Origin: Streptomyces anulatus
Lineage (GTDB): Bacteria; Actinomycetota; Actinomycetes; Streptomycetales; Streptomycetaceae
Reading direction: 5' to 3'
NCBI RefSeq assembly: GCF_000721175.1
Contig: NZ_JOEZ01000010.1
Span: forward strand, 107,683 to 171,682
Length of the DNA stretch: 64,000 nucleotides
In this document: positions 1-8,368 of the stretch, one piece after another
Numbering within the stretch: position 1 is the first letter of the stretch
Layout: the number at the start of each line of letters is the position of its first letter
Position numbers and translations under genes: made by a program
The notes under the pieces: model-generated
Database searches by the model: none
Told to the model about the DNA's origin: nothing
What the model saw: only the letters and a program-made list of their open reading frames with translations

Positions 1-483
1 GGCTTCACGGCGGTGACGGCGGTGCTGGAGAAGGACGCCCCCGCCACTCCCGGCGCGGTGCTCACCCTGGCCGGACGGCAGCTCATCTCCACGGTCGGCG
101 GAGCATCCGGCCCGCTGTACGGGACGTTGCTGCGCCGTACGGGCAAAGCTCTCGGGGACGACGAAGAGGTGACGCAGGACCAGCTCGCCCAGGCGTTCGC
201 GGCGGGGGTCGCCGCGGTGGGTCAGCTGGGCGGCGCCCAGGCCGGGGACAAGACGATGCTCGACGCGCTGCTGCCCGCGGCCGAGGCCCTCGCCACCTCG
301 TTCGACGGCGCCGCGAACGCGGCCCGTGCGGGCGCCGTGGCCACGGTGCCGTTGCAGGCGCGCAAGGGCCGGGCCAGCTATCTCGGCGAGCGCAGCATCG
401 GGCATCAGGACCCGGGCGCGACCTCGTCGGCGCTGCTGGTCGAGGCCCTGGCGGCGACCGTGGCGGACGGAGCGGGCGCGTGA
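1..483 (+). CDS. dhaL: dihydroxyacetone kinase subunit DhaL (3' part)
   Basis: This is the C-terminal ~160 residues of DhaL, the ADP-binding subunit of the PEP-dependent dihydroxyacetone kinase. DhaL holds the nucleotide that is re-phosphorylated by DhaM and passes phosphate to dihydroxyacetone bound by DhaK. The reading frame is open from base 1, so the real start lies upstream of the window. The nucleotide-binding motif GGASGPLYG is visible at residues 33-41 of the part seen. The stop overlaps the GTG start of dhaM by 4 bp (gtga), which implies translational coupling. dhaK is expected just upstream. Confidence 0.93.
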   Translation, partial: GFTAVTAVLEKDAPATPGAVLTLAGRQLISTVGGASGPLYGTLLRRTGKALGDDEEVTQDQLAQAFAAGVAAVGQLGGAQAGDKTMLDALLPAAEALATSFDGAANAARAGAVATVPLQARKGRASYLGERSIGHQDPGATSSALLVEALAATVADGAGA

Positions 484-890
484 GCGGCGAGCGGCAGGTG
501 GGCATCGTACTGGTCTCCCACAGCGGTCCGGTCGCCGATTCGGTCGCCGAGCTGGCCCGGGGGCTCGCCGCCGGAGGGGTGACCGCGCCGGTCGCCCCGG
601 CCGGCGGGCTGCCGAACGGCGGGCTCGGGACGAGCGCGGAGCTGATCGGCCGGGCCGCCGCCGCGGTGGACCGCGGTGCGGGCGTCGCGGTCCTGGTGGA
701 TCTCGGGAGCGCGGTCCTCACGGTGAAGGCCATGCTCGCCGAGGGCGACGAGCTGCCCGAGGACACCCGGCTCGTGGACGCGCCGTTCGTGGAGGGTGCG
801 GTGGCCGCCGTGGTGACCGCCTCCGCGGGCGGCGATCTCGCGGCGGTGGAGGCGGCGGCCTCGGAGGCGTACGGCTACCGGAAGACGTAG
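480..890 (+). CDS. dhaM: PTS-dependent dihydroxyacetone kinase phosphotransferase subunit DhaM
   Basis: 136 residues, the size of a single mannose-PTS EIIA-like domain. DhaM accepts phosphate from HPr on an N-terminal histidine, here His14 in VSHSGPVAD, and recharges the ADP on DhaL. The segment GVAVLVDLGSAVLTVKAML is typical of the fold. No fused HPr or EI domain is present, unlike the long E. coli form, so general PTS proteins from elsewhere must feed it. The GTG start overlaps the dhaL stop by 4 bp, so both belong to one dhaKLM-type operon. Confidence 0.93.
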   Translation: MSGERQVGIVLVSHSGPVADSVAELARGLAAGGVTAPVAPAGGLPNGGLGTSAELIGRAAAAVDRGAGVAVLVDLGSAVLTVKAMLAEGDELPEDTRLVDAPFVEGAVAAVVTASAGGDLAAVEAAASEAYGYRKT

Positions 891-999
891 GGGCGTCGGG
901 GTGCCGACGGTCGGCGGGGCCCGCCGCCGGGGCCGGCACTCCCCCGCGCCGCCCACCCTCGCGTGGCGCCCCGTACTCCGCCGCAGCAGACTTGACGCC

Positions 1000-1503
1000 A
1001 TGTCGACAGGCAGGCGCAGTGCGGGGCTTGTTCTCTTCCGGGTCACGGACGCCCGGGGCGAGCGGGATGTCGAGGTGCTGATCGGGCACATGGGCGGGCC
1101 GTTCTGGGCGGGGCGGGAGACGGCCGCCTGGTCGGTGCCGAAGGGCGAGTACGGGCCGGAGGAGGGAGCGGAGGCGGCTGCCCGCCGGGAGTTCACGGAG
1201 GAGCTGGGGGTACCGGTCCCGCCGGGCGATTTGATCCCCCTGGGCGAGTCGCGGCAGCGCAGCGGCAAGACCGTGACCGTCTGGGCCCTGGAGGCGGAGC
1301 TGGACGTGGCGTCCGTCGTGCCTGGGACGTTCACGATGGAGTGGCCGCGTGGGTCCGGCGTGCAGCAGGAGTTCCCGGAGATGGACCGGTTCGCCTGGTG
1401 CACGCCGGAGCAGGCCGCCGAGCGGCTGATCGCCGGTCAGCGGGTGTTCGTCGACCGGCTGCGCGCCCGGGTGCGCGGGACGGCCGCCTCCCCCGACGCG
1501 TAG
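1000..1503 (+). CDS. NUDIX hydrolase
   Basis: 167 residues from the ATG at 1000; an upstream GTG at 901 would add an unconserved basic tail. The NUDIX box GX5EX7REUXEEXG is intact at about residues 49-70, with REFTEELG as its core. The N-terminal stretch SAGLVLFRV and the motif WSVPKGEY resemble the NTP-pyrophosphohydrolase (MutT/Ap4A-like) subfamily that is often annotated as a DNA-repair NTP hydrolase; the substrate cannot be read from sequence. The last 67 bp overlap the 3' end of the convergent ABC-F gene, so the two transcripts are antisense there. Confidence 0.88.
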   Translation: MSTGRRSAGLVLFRVTDARGERDVEVLIGHMGGPFWAGRETAAWSVPKGEYGPEEGAEAAARREFTEELGVPVPPGDLIPLGESRQRSGKTVTVWALEAELDVASVVPGTFTMEWPRGSGVQQEFPEMDRFAWCTPEQAAERLIAGQRVFVDRLRARVRGTAASPDA

Positions 1504-3227
1504 GCCGGTACCGCATCCGCCGGGCGGCCGGCCCGCAGTTCCAGGACGTCGCCGGTGAAGCGGGCCCGGAAGCTGCGGTCGTGCGAGACGACGACGACCG
1601 CGCCCTGGTACTGGTCGAGGGCCCGCTCCAGCTCCTCGACCAGGCTCAGCGCGATGTGGTTCGTCGGCTCGTCCAGCACCAGCAGATCGGCCGGCCGGGT
1701 CACCAGCCGGGCCAGGGCCAGCCTGCGTTGCTGGCCGACGGAGAGGGACGCGACGGGCACGTCGAGGTCCTCGGGGCGGAACAGGCCGAGGGCGAGGAGT
1801 TCGTCGGCGTACTCGTCGGGGAAGCCGGGGCGGCCCGCCGCGAAGGTGGCGAGCAGGGTGCGCCGGGTCGGCCGGGCGGGCAGTTCCTGCGGGAGGTAGC
1901 CGATGCGGGCATGGCGGGTCACCGTGCCCGTGCCGGGAGCCAGGTCGCCCGCGAGGACCCGCAGCAGGGTGGTCTTCCCGGCCCCGTTCTCGCCGGTCAC
2001 CAGGAGGCGGTCTCCCGATGCCACGCGCAGGGAGGGGAGGTGGAGGCGGTCCCCGACGGAGACGGCGTCCAGCTCGACGAGGGGCCTCGCACCACCCGCC
2101 GTGCCGGTTCTGATGCCGCCCGCCGTGCCGGTTCCGTCAGCGGCTCCGACCCGGGCCGCCGTGCCGGTCTCCGTGGCCACGGCCGGGCGGCCGGTGAAGG
2201 CGAGAGGTCGGGGCGGGGGCGGCACGGGAGACCTGCGCAGGGCGTCCAGCCGGGTCCGGGCGGCCCTGACCTGACCGGACAGCTTGGCCTCGTGCGAGCG
2301 GCGGTGCTTGCCGAAGCCCTGTCCCGGGTCCCCTCCGGTGGCCGTGAGCCGCGCTCCGGCGGCCTCGACCAGCTCCTCGGTGCGGGCCAGGTCCGCCAGG
2401 TACTCCTCGTGCTCCTGGGCCCAGCGGCGGCGGGCGGCGGCCTTGGCCGTGCGGTAGCCGTCCCAGCCGTCCCCGTACCGGGTGACCGTGCGCAGGTCAC
2501 GGTCGACCTCCAGGATCACCGAGGTGACGCGCTCCAGGAACGCCCGGTCGTGGGTGATCGCCACGACGGTGCCCCGGTGGGCGCGCAGATGGTCCTCCAG
2601 CCAGCCGACCGCGCGGGCGTCGAGATGGTTGGTCGGCTCGTCGAGCAGCAGCAGTTCCGGAGCGGCGGCCAGCACGCAGGCGAGGGCGAGCCGGGACTGC
2701 TCGCCGCCCGAGAGCGTGGCGAGGGCACGGTCCCGGGTGAGGTGGGCGAGGCCGAGGCCGTGCAGAGCCGCTTCGGTGCGGGCGTCCGCCCGGTAGCCGT
2801 CGCGGTCCTCGTAGGCGGTGAGGAGTTCTCCGTACGCGGCGAGTTCCGCGTCGGTGGGCCCCGGGTCGCCGGGCTTCCGCTCCGAGAGGCCGGCCTCCGC
2901 CTCGCGGATACGGTGTTCGAGGTCGCGCAGCTCGGCGAGGGCCGCGTCGACGGCGTCCTGCACGGTGCCGGCCGGGTCGAGGCCGAGGGTCTGGGCGAGG
3001 TAGCCGGTGCCGCCGGGGAACCGGACGGTGATCTCTCCGGTGTCCGGTTGTTCCGCGCCGGCCAGCAGCCGGAGCAGGGTGGACTTTCCGGAGCCGTTCT
3101 CGCCGATGACGGCGGTCTTCTCACCGGGCCCGACGGTGAGGGTCACCTGATCGAGTACGGAGCGGTCCCCGTACGCCTTGGAGACGTCCTTCATGGCCAG
3201 TTGAGCGCGGTCGCGCTGGGGGTGCAT
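1437..3227 (-). CDS. ABC-F family ATPase, probable ribosome-protection protein
   Basis: 596 residues with two ABC nucleotide-binding domains and no membrane segments, the ABC-F layout. Domain 1 has Walker A GENGSGKST (residues 42-50), signature LSGGEQ and Walker B LLLLDEPTNHLD. Domain 2 has GENGAGKTT, a deviating signature LSVGQQ and LLVLDEPTNH. The inter-domain linker carries a Gly/Thr/Ala-rich repeat stretch around residues 350-385, coded by short DNA repeats near 2090-2180. Antibiotic-resistance ABC-F proteins (OleB, TlrC, LmrC) enter the ribosomal E site and dislodge drugs; assignment to that group is inferred from architecture and from the leader peptide upstream. An ATG start with GGAAAAGG about 5 nt ahead is used. 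Confidence 0.9.
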   Translation of the reverse strand: MHPQRDRAQLAMKDVSKAYGDRSVLDQVTLTVGPGEKTAVIGENGSGKSTLLRLLAGAEQPDTGEITVRFPGGTGYLAQTLGLDPAGTVQDAVDAALAELRDLEHRIREAEAGLSERKPGDPGPTDAELAAYGELLTAYEDRDGYRADARTEAALHGLGLAHLTRDRALATLSGGEQSRLALACVLAAAPELLLLDEPTNHLDARAVGWLEDHLRAHRGTVVAITHDRAFLERVTSVILEVDRDLRTVTRYGDGWDGYRTAKAAARRRWAQEHEEYLADLARTEELVEAAGARLTATGGDPGQGFGKHRRSHEAKLSGQVRAARTRLDALRRSPVPPPPRPLAFTGRPAVATETGTAARVGAADGTGTAGGIRTGTAGGARPLVELDAVSVGDRLHLPSLRVASGDRLLVTGENGAGKTTLLRVLAGDLAPGTGTVTRHARIGYLPQELPARPTRRTLLATFAAGRPGFPDEYADELLALGLFRPEDLDVPVASLSVGQQRRLALARLVTRPADLLVLDEPTNHIALSLVEELERALDQYQGAVVVVSHDRSFRARFTGDVLELRAGRPADAVPAYASGEAAVPRTRARSRSTNTR

Positions 3228-3328
3228 GGGTGCCTTTTCCCTGGGTGACGGCCCGCGGCGGCGCGCACGGGGGCGCGGCGGCGGGGCGTGGATGCCGGAC
3301 GGCGGAGGGGACGGCGGCGTGCGCTCGG

Positions 3329-3346
3329 GGTGACGTCGACGTCACC
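3329..3346. promoter_or_regulatory. 18-bp perfect palindrome in the ABC-F leader
   Basis: The sequence GGTGACGTCGACGTCACC is self-complementary over all 18 bases. It lies between the leader peptide and the ABC-F coding sequence. In RNA it would fold as a 7-bp hairpin with a TCGA loop; in DNA it could be a dimeric repressor site. Which applies cannot be decided here. Confidence 0.4.
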
Positions 3347-3402
3347 GGGGGCGTCTCACAGCGACGCGTGGTGCGGCGCGCGGCGGCCGTCCGGGCCGGG
3401 AA

Positions 3403-3435
3403 TCAGCGGAAGAAGTAGAAACGGTACGAACCCAT
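3403..3435 (-). CDS. putative 10-residue leader peptide upstream of the ABC-F gene
   Basis: A minus-strand ORF reads MGSYRFYFFR then TGA. Five of its ten residues are aromatic. It ends 175 nt before the ABC-F start codon. A TANNNT-type -10 box (TAGACT, 3448-3443) lies 7 nt before its ATG, so the transcript would start at or near that ATG and the peptide would be translated from a leaderless message. Short upstream peptides that stall ribosomes in the presence of drugs control several ABC-F and erm genes by attenuation. That this one does so is inference from position, size and composition. Confidence 0.5.
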   Translation of the reverse strand: MGSYRFYFFR

Positions 3436-3442
3436 GCCGACG

Positions 3443-3448
3443 AGTCTA
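3443..3448 (-). promoter_or_regulatory. putative -10 box for a leaderless transcript
   Basis: TAGACT on the minus strand, 7 nt before the ATG of the 10-codon leader ORF. No convincing -35 hexamer is seen 16-18 nt upstream. Many Streptomyces leaderless genes have exactly this -10 to ATG distance. Confidence 0.4.
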
Positions 3449-3544
3449 ACGGCGGCTCGCCGGCCCCGCCGAGAATTTCCGCCCGCCCCGGCGGCGGCCG
3501 CCGGGAAGGGAGCAGGGCCACCGTCGTACGGAGGCGGTGACCTT

Positions 3545-3685
3545 CAGCAGGACCTGGCCGGGGCTGACCGCGTCGATCCGGACGTTCTGTCCGGCGCGTT
3601 CGAGCGCCGCGGTCTTGGTGAGGCCGACGACGCCGTGCTTGGCCGCGACATAGGCGGGCGAGCCCGCGAAGCCGTCGGTGCGCGC
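3545..3685 (-). pseudogene. fragment of a short-chain dehydrogenase/reductase
   Basis: About 47 codons on the minus strand carry the SDR active-site region: SPAYVAAKHGVVGLTKTAAL (YxxxK) followed by NVRIDAVSPGQ. Neither the N-terminal Rossmann TGxxxGIG motif nor the C-terminal part is present in any frame around it. It is therefore a remnant of a lost SDR gene, squeezed between the ABC-F leader and the PP2C gene. No start codon fits it. Confidence 0.7.
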
Positions 3686-3713
3686 GCTCAGGCCACGGGG
3701 GCGTCGGGGGCTC

Positions 3714-4880
3714 TCAGACCACGGGGGCGCGGCGCAGAGCGAGCGCGGCGACGTCGTCGCGCCGGACGCCGCCGGAGAAGCTCTCCAGATCGACGTGGAG
3801 CGCATCGAGCAGTTCGCGGGGCCCGTGCCCGGCCCAGCCCCCGACCCGCTCGTCCAGCGGGTAGAAGGCGCCGGCGGTGTCGCGCGCCTCGGTCACCCCG
3901 TCGGTGACGACGAGGAGCGTCGCGCCCTGTGGGAAGTCGAAGGACTCGGCCGTACGGGCCTCCCGGCTGAGTCCGGCGAGGCCGAGGGGGACGTACGTCC
4001 GGTGGAGGGTGACGGCCGAGGTCCGGCCCTCGTGCAGCAGGCGCGGCGGCAGGTGGCCGCAGTTCACGGCCTCCACCCGGCCGCCCTCGTCGAAGCCGAG
4101 CACGAGCGCGGTCACGAAGCGTTCGGCCTCACCGGTCTGGGCGGAGAACACGTTGTGCCGGACGACGGCGTCCTCCAGCGCCTCCACCACGCCGGTGAGC
4201 GTGGGTTCGCGGATGGCCGCCTCGCGGAACGCGGCGATGGCCGCGAATCCGGCGCCGATGGCCGCGAGCCCCTTGCCCTGGACGTCTCCGATGATCACGC
4301 GGGTCCCGTAGGGCGACTCGACGACCTCGTAGATGTCTCCGCCGACGAAGCGGTCCTCCTCGATCGGCTCGTAGAGTCCGTGCGCGAGGACGTGGTCGGT
4401 CTCGACGGGCAGCGGCCGCAGGATCTGGCGCTGCAGGGTGACGGCGGCGGACCGCAGCCGCGCCATCTCGGTGGCGTGCCGGATGCGTGCCGCGCAGGCG
4501 GCGACCCCGAGGGCGCAGGCCAGTACGGCGAAGCCGATGCCGAAGACGAAGTCCCAGAAGGCGCCGTCCGCGCCGACCCGGAAGCCGACGACGACCGTGG
4601 TGATCCACACCGCGACCCAGATCGTCTGGCGGAGGCTGCAGTAGACGGAGGCCAGGGCCGGGACGACCACGAGCAGCGGAACGACCCGCAGGTCGTTGCC
4701 AGTCGTGGCGTCGAGGACCACGACCAGCACCGTCAGCAGCGCCAGACCGCCGACCAGCGCCCAGTTGCCGATCCGGCTCCGGGACACCGCCGCGATGCCC
4801 GCGTCCGGACCGGGCGCGGCACCGCTCCGGTGCCGTACCCCGCTCTGCTTCGGCGCCATGTCCAGCAACCTCATGGGCAC
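3714..4880 (-). CDS. membrane-associated PP2C/SpoIIE-type protein phosphatase
   Basis: 388 residues from the GTG at 4880, chosen because GGGAGG lies 7 nt ahead; the ATG at 4874 is the alternative. The N-terminal third has about four hydrophobic segments (WALVGGLALLTVLVVVLD onward), followed by a short coiled region and a PPM/SpoIIE domain. Metal-binding motifs are visible: EPIEEDRFVGGDIYEVV, VIIGDVQGKGLAA, TDGVTEA and RDDVAALAL. Such phosphatases act on phospho-anti-anti-sigma factors (RsbV-like) and so free SigB-type sigma factors. A SigB-family sigma gene lies 1.5 kb away on the other strand, but no direct link is shown. Confidence 0.9.
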   Translation of the reverse strand: MPMRLLDMAPKQSGVRHRSGAAPGPDAGIAAVSRSRIGNWALVGGLALLTVLVVVLDATTGNDLRVVPLLVVVPALASVYCSLRQTIWVAVWITTVVVGFRVGADGAFWDFVFGIGFAVLACALGVAACAARIRHATEMARLRSAAVTLQRQILRPLPVETDHVLAHGLYEPIEEDRFVGGDIYEVVESPYGTRVIIGDVQGKGLAAIGAGFAAIAAFREAAIREPTLTGVVEALEDAVVRHNVFSAQTGEAERFVTALVLGFDEGGRVEAVNCGHLPPRLLHEGRTSAVTLHRTYVPLGLAGLSREARTAESFDFPQGATLLVVTDGVTEARDTAGAFYPLDERVGGWAGHGPRELLDALHVDLESFSGGVRRDDVAALALRRAPVV

Positions 4881-5086
4881 GGCCTGTCCTCCCGCTGATC
4901 TCCCGGCGCCGCCCGCGGTTTCGGGCGGTCCCTTCCAGTTGACCGGGGCGCGGGCGTCCGCGCAGGAGGGCTTAGGGCCCTGAACGGGGGCCGAAGGTCC
5001 CGCCCGGGACTTCCGGCCCGGGGCCTGGGCCCCCGTACCGGGGTGCCTCAGGTCCCGTCCTGCGGATACCGGTGCCGGCTGCCCGG

Positions 5087-5848
5087 TCAGCGCAGCGAGG
5101 GCCTGCGGGTCCCGTCGGCCGACGGGAGCGTGGCGGGGACCAGGGCGGAGAGGAATTCCGTACGCCGGCGGAGCCGGAAGCCGATGGACTCGTAGAGCCG
5201 TACGGCCCCGGTGTTGGAGGCGGAGGCATGCAGGAACGGCGTCTCGCCGCGCTCTCGGACGCCGTGTGCGACCGCCAGGACCAGTCGGCTCGCCAGCCCC
5301 TGCCCCCGTACGGACTCGTCCGTACAGACGCCGCTGATCTCGGTCCAGCCGGGCGGGTGCAGCCGCTCCCCCGCCATCGCCACCAGGGTGCCGCCCCGGC
5401 GGATGCCCAGATACGTACCCATCTCGACCGTGCGCGGCAGGAAGGGGCCGGGGCGGGTGCGTGCCACCAGGTCCAGCATCTCCGGCACGTCCTGCGGGCC
5501 CAGCCGGACCGCCTCCGGATCGGGTGCGGCGGCCACCGAGTCGTCGACCAGCTGGACGCCCTCGGCCCGGAAGACGATCTCCCAGTCCTGTGGCGGCGGC
5601 GCCTGGAGCGCGGCCAGGGCGACGGAACCGCCCGGCCCAGCGAGCCCCGCGACATCCGCCCAGTCCTGGGCGTCCGGGACGTCGGGGAGCGCGATCCAGG
5701 GGGTGACGTCGACGGGATAGCGCAGGATCCTCCCATGCCTCTCGGCGAAGTGGGCGTGCGGACCGGTGAGCGAGGACCGGGCGGGGTTGTCCAGCGGATG
5801 CGGCCGGGACGTGGCATCGGTCCGGGGCCGGGTGTGGTTCTGGGGCAT
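5087..5848 (-). CDS. GNAT family N-acetyltransferase
   Basis: 253 residues from an ATG with GAGG 6 nt ahead; the longer ORF start at 5974 lacks such a site. The C-terminal half has the GNAT acetyl-CoA-binding pattern: EISGVCTDESVRGQGLASRL (Q/RxxGxG/A), then the Asn/Tyr helix ASNTGAVRLYESIGFRLRR. The N-terminal ~120 residues are less conserved and contain several Trp residues. The overall form matches the FR47-like subgroup. Substrate unknown. Confidence 0.87.
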   Translation of the reverse strand: MPQNHTRPRTDATSRPHPLDNPARSSLTGPHAHFAERHGRILRYPVDVTPWIALPDVPDAQDWADVAGLAGPGGSVALAALQAPPPQDWEIVFRAEGVQLVDDSVAAAPDPEAVRLGPQDVPEMLDLVARTRPGPFLPRTVEMGTYLGIRRGGTLVAMAGERLHPPGWTEISGVCTDESVRGQGLASRLVLAVAHGVRERGETPFLHASASNTGAVRLYESIGFRLRRRTEFLSALVPATLPSADGTRRPSLR

Positions 5849-6362
5849 GGTCTTCCTCGCTCCGTCCTTCGCGTCGCGCGGTTCCTCGACGACGTTCGCG
5901 CGGTTCCTCGACGGCGGGCCCCCGGCGCCGGGGGCGATGCGCCGCCAAGAACGGAAAGCCTGTGGGTCCGGCACGTATTCCGCGAGGGGAGTCTGTTCAT
6001 GACACCGCGATCACCGGGGTGCACCGATGCCCCGGCGCGCGCCCGCGTGGACGAGCGGCGAAATCGACTCATCCGTAGGCCAATACGCGCCGGTCCGGTC
6101 CCAACCGCCGCCTGCCTGTGGCACTCTGGTGGCGACCGCCCCACCGGGCTCCCCCGTACCGGTGGGGCGGTTCTTTGCGCCTGCCTGGCCGGTGCCTTTC
6201 GGCAGCGCCCGCCAGATGACGGCACCTCAGGGCCGAACCAGGCCTGTTTCCGGCCAACTCGCACCGTGTGGCCAGATCAACTCGCTGCGCCGCGCATGAG
6301 AGTCGCACCCCCGGGAAGGCGAACAGGCCTCAGGGCCTACGAACCAGGGAGCGTGAAGCGAC
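5849..6362. other. 514-bp gap between the GNAT gene and the sigma-factor gene
   Basis: No supportable coding region. It holds the 5' end of the minus-strand GNAT transcript, a strong hairpin at 6135-6171 followed by TTCTTT, and the upstream region of the sigma-factor gene. GGGAG lies 11 nt before the ATG at 6363. No GGGTAY-type SigB box was found here. Confidence 0.6.
6135..6171 (+). terminator. strong hairpin with T-rich tail
   Basis: Perfect 13-bp arms ACCGCCCCACCGG (6135-6147) and CCGGTGGGGCGGT (6159-6171) enclose an 11-nt loop, and TTCTTT follows on the plus strand. It has the form of an intrinsic terminator, yet no plus-strand gene lies within several kilobases upstream. It may end a small unannotated transcript or be left from a lost gene. 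Confidence 0.6.
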
Positions 6363-7244
6363 ATGACCGTGCACAGTGCGCAGACCGCACAGACGGCCGG
6401 TACGGAGCGGGCGGGCGCCACCGAAGAGCTTCCGTGGATCGAGGAGGCCGGGAAGATCGCCCCGATGGACGCGCGCCGGCTCTCACGTCTCTTCTTCGAC
6501 CGCCTCCAGGTCCTGGAGGAGGGCACGCACGAGTACCAGTACGCGCGCAACACCCTCATCGAGATGAACCTGTCCCTCGTCCGCTTCGCCGCCAACCGCT
6601 TCCGCAACCGGGGCAGCGGCGACATGGAGGACATCATCCAGGTCGGCACCATCGGGCTGATCAAGGCGATCGACCGCTTCGACCTCTCGCGGGAGGTCGA
6701 GTTCACCTCGTTCGCCGTGCCGTACATCGTCGGGGAGATCAAGCGGTTCTTCCGTGACACGAGCTGGGCGGTGCACGTGCCGCGGCGCCTCCAGGAGCTG
6801 AGGGTCGACCTGGCGAAGGCGAAGGAGTCCCTGGCGGGCGACCTCGACCGGGACCCCACGGTGCAGGAGCTGGCGGAGGACCTGGGGATAACGGAGTCCG
6901 AGGTCACGGAGGGGATCGTCGCCTCCAACGGCTACACGGCGGGCTCCCTGGACATGCCGACCGACACCGCGGAGGCCGGGCCCGGGCAGAACGCCGGGCG
7001 GACCTTCGCCGAGGTGCTGGGCGAGCCGGACCCCGCCATGGAGACCGTGGAGAATCTCCACGCCCTCGCTCCTCTGCTGGGCGAACTGGACGAGCGGGAG
7101 CGCCGGATCATCGACATGCGCTTCGGCCAGGAGATGACCCAGGCGCAGATCGGCGCGGAGCTCGGAATCTCGCAGATGCACGTGTCCCGGCTGCTGAGCC
7201 GGATGCTGGGCAAGCTGCGGAGCGGGATGCTCGCCCACGAGTGA
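6363..7244 (+). CDS. SigB/SigF family RNA polymerase sigma factor
   Basis: 293 residues with sigma-70 regions 2 to 4: region 2 about residues 65-135 (ARNTLIEMNLSLVRFAANRF, DIIQVGTIGLIKAIDRFDL, TSFAVPYIVGEIKRFFRD), region 3 about 140-215, and region 4 about 235-290 with helix-turn-helix QAQIGAELGISQMHVSRLLS. The absence of region 1.1 and these signatures place it with the stress and sporulation sigmas (SigB, SigF, SigG, SigH of Streptomyces). These are normally held by RsbW/UshX-type anti-sigma factors; no such gene is adjacent. The exact paralogue cannot be named. Confidence 0.93.
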   Translation: MTVHSAQTAQTAGTERAGATEELPWIEEAGKIAPMDARRLSRLFFDRLQVLEEGTHEYQYARNTLIEMNLSLVRFAANRFRNRGSGDMEDIIQVGTIGLIKAIDRFDLSREVEFTSFAVPYIVGEIKRFFRDTSWAVHVPRRLQELRVDLAKAKESLAGDLDRDPTVQELAEDLGITESEVTEGIVASNGYTAGSLDMPTDTAEAGPGQNAGRTFAEVLGEPDPAMETVENLHALAPLLGELDERERRIIDMRFGQEMTQAQIGAELGISQMHVSRLLSRMLGKLRSGMLAHE

Positions 7245-7401
7245 GCATCCCGGGCGGCTCGTCGTCGGGCATCCCTTCATCCCGCCCTGCCCCATCCCCC
7301 CTGGTCGAGGTCGTCGGCGGTGAGCGGACCGCGCCCGCCGCGTCAGCAGCGACGGGGGCGACGCGGTGGTGCGGCACCCGGTGACGGTGGACCGAACCCC
7401 G

Positions 7402-8154
7402 TCACGCTGCCGGGCGGGCCCCCGCCAGTACGGCGGTGTGGACGGCGCGGGCCATCCGCGCTCCCCAGAGGGAGCGGGGTCCGGCGAAGGGTTCACCGCC
7501 GTCGGGCCCCGGTTCGGGGGCGGCGACGCACACGGCGTCCGTGGGGGTGCCCGAGCAGTCGAGTCCGGCGTCCAGGAGGGCCTGGACCTTGGCCTCGGTG
7601 GCGGTGGCGACGGCGTTGACGAGGGCGGCGTCGGAGAGCGCGACGGGCAGCGTGAGGACGATGTTGACCGTGCCCGGCCGGAACCGGGGCGCCTCACCGT
7701 CCTCGGCTGCCGCCGCCCAGCCCCGTACACCGAGGCCCGTCGTGACGGTCGCCGTGACACCGCCGTCGTGACCGGTCGTGTACGCGGCGACATCGGCCGC
7801 GGTCATCAGCCCGGCGCCCGGGCCGGTGAGCCCCTCCGCGGCGGCGATCTCGGCGAGGTGGCGGTCCGGGTCGAGGCGAGGGTAGCCACCGGGGACCTGG
7901 GCGTTGAGGATCCAGGCCCGGGGGCCGATGCCGCCGCCGAGAACCGCGCTGCTGCAGACCCGGACGCCGGGCCCCAGCCGCCAGAGGAGGTGGTGGAGGC
8001 GGCGCCCGTCCTCGTGCCGGTCGCGCAGTTCGCCGCGTTGCGCGGGCAGCCGGACGCGTACGGAAGAGATGGAGATGGCGCACTCCCCTGGTGGCTCGGC
8101 GGATCGGCGGGTGGGCGGTGGTCCGTCGTCCGGCCGCCACCGTCCGCCGATCAT
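7402..8154 (-). CDS. cbiZ: adenosylcobinamide amidohydrolase, CbiZ family
   Basis: CbiZ removes the aminopropanol arm from adenosylcobinamide so that adenosylcobyric acid re-enters cobalamin synthesis. Family hallmarks are present: RAWILNAQVPGGYPRLDP, GLMTAADV, NIVLTLPVALSDAALVNAV, TEAKVQALLDAG, CSGTPTDAVCVA and a C-terminal helix. The start is unsettled. ATG 8154 and GTG 8175 give a poorly conserved, proline-rich head, while conserved sequence begins near VRVRLPAQRGELR. A good Shine-Dalgarno (AGGGGAG) sits 6 nt before an ATC codon there. No cobalamin genes adjoin it, so it looks like a stand-alone salvage enzyme. Confidence 0.83.
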   Translation of the reverse strand: MIGGRWRPDDGPPPTRRSAEPPGECAISISSVRVRLPAQRGELRDRHEDGRRLHHLLWRLGPGVRVCSSAVLGGGIGPRAWILNAQVPGGYPRLDPDRHLAEIAAAEGLTGPGAGLMTAADVAAYTTGHDGGVTATVTTGLGVRGWAAAAEDGEAPRFRPGTVNIVLTLPVALSDAALVNAVATATEAKVQALLDAGLDCSGTPTDAVCVAAPEPGPDGGEPFAGPRSLWGARMARAVHTAVLAGARPAA

Positions 8155-8368
8155 ATGCGGGAGCCGCACCCTCACCCGATTGGCCTAACGGGTTCCATTG
8201 CGGCCGGGTGCCGCCGCAATGGGCCGGGGCCCCGCACCGGGCTTTCGGGGGCCGCGATCGGGGCCTGCGGGCGGTTGCAGCGACCATGGGGGTGAGGCGC
8301 GATGGAATCCGGACGCGCCACCTCCGGTGGAGCCAACCACAGGGCGTGCCCGAGAGGAGGAATCGGTT

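Noticed and set aside
1341..3248. 635-codon plus-strand frame opposite the ABC-F gene
   Set aside because: Composition is Gly/Arg-rich with no conserved motif; the ABC-F ATPase motifs settle the strand.
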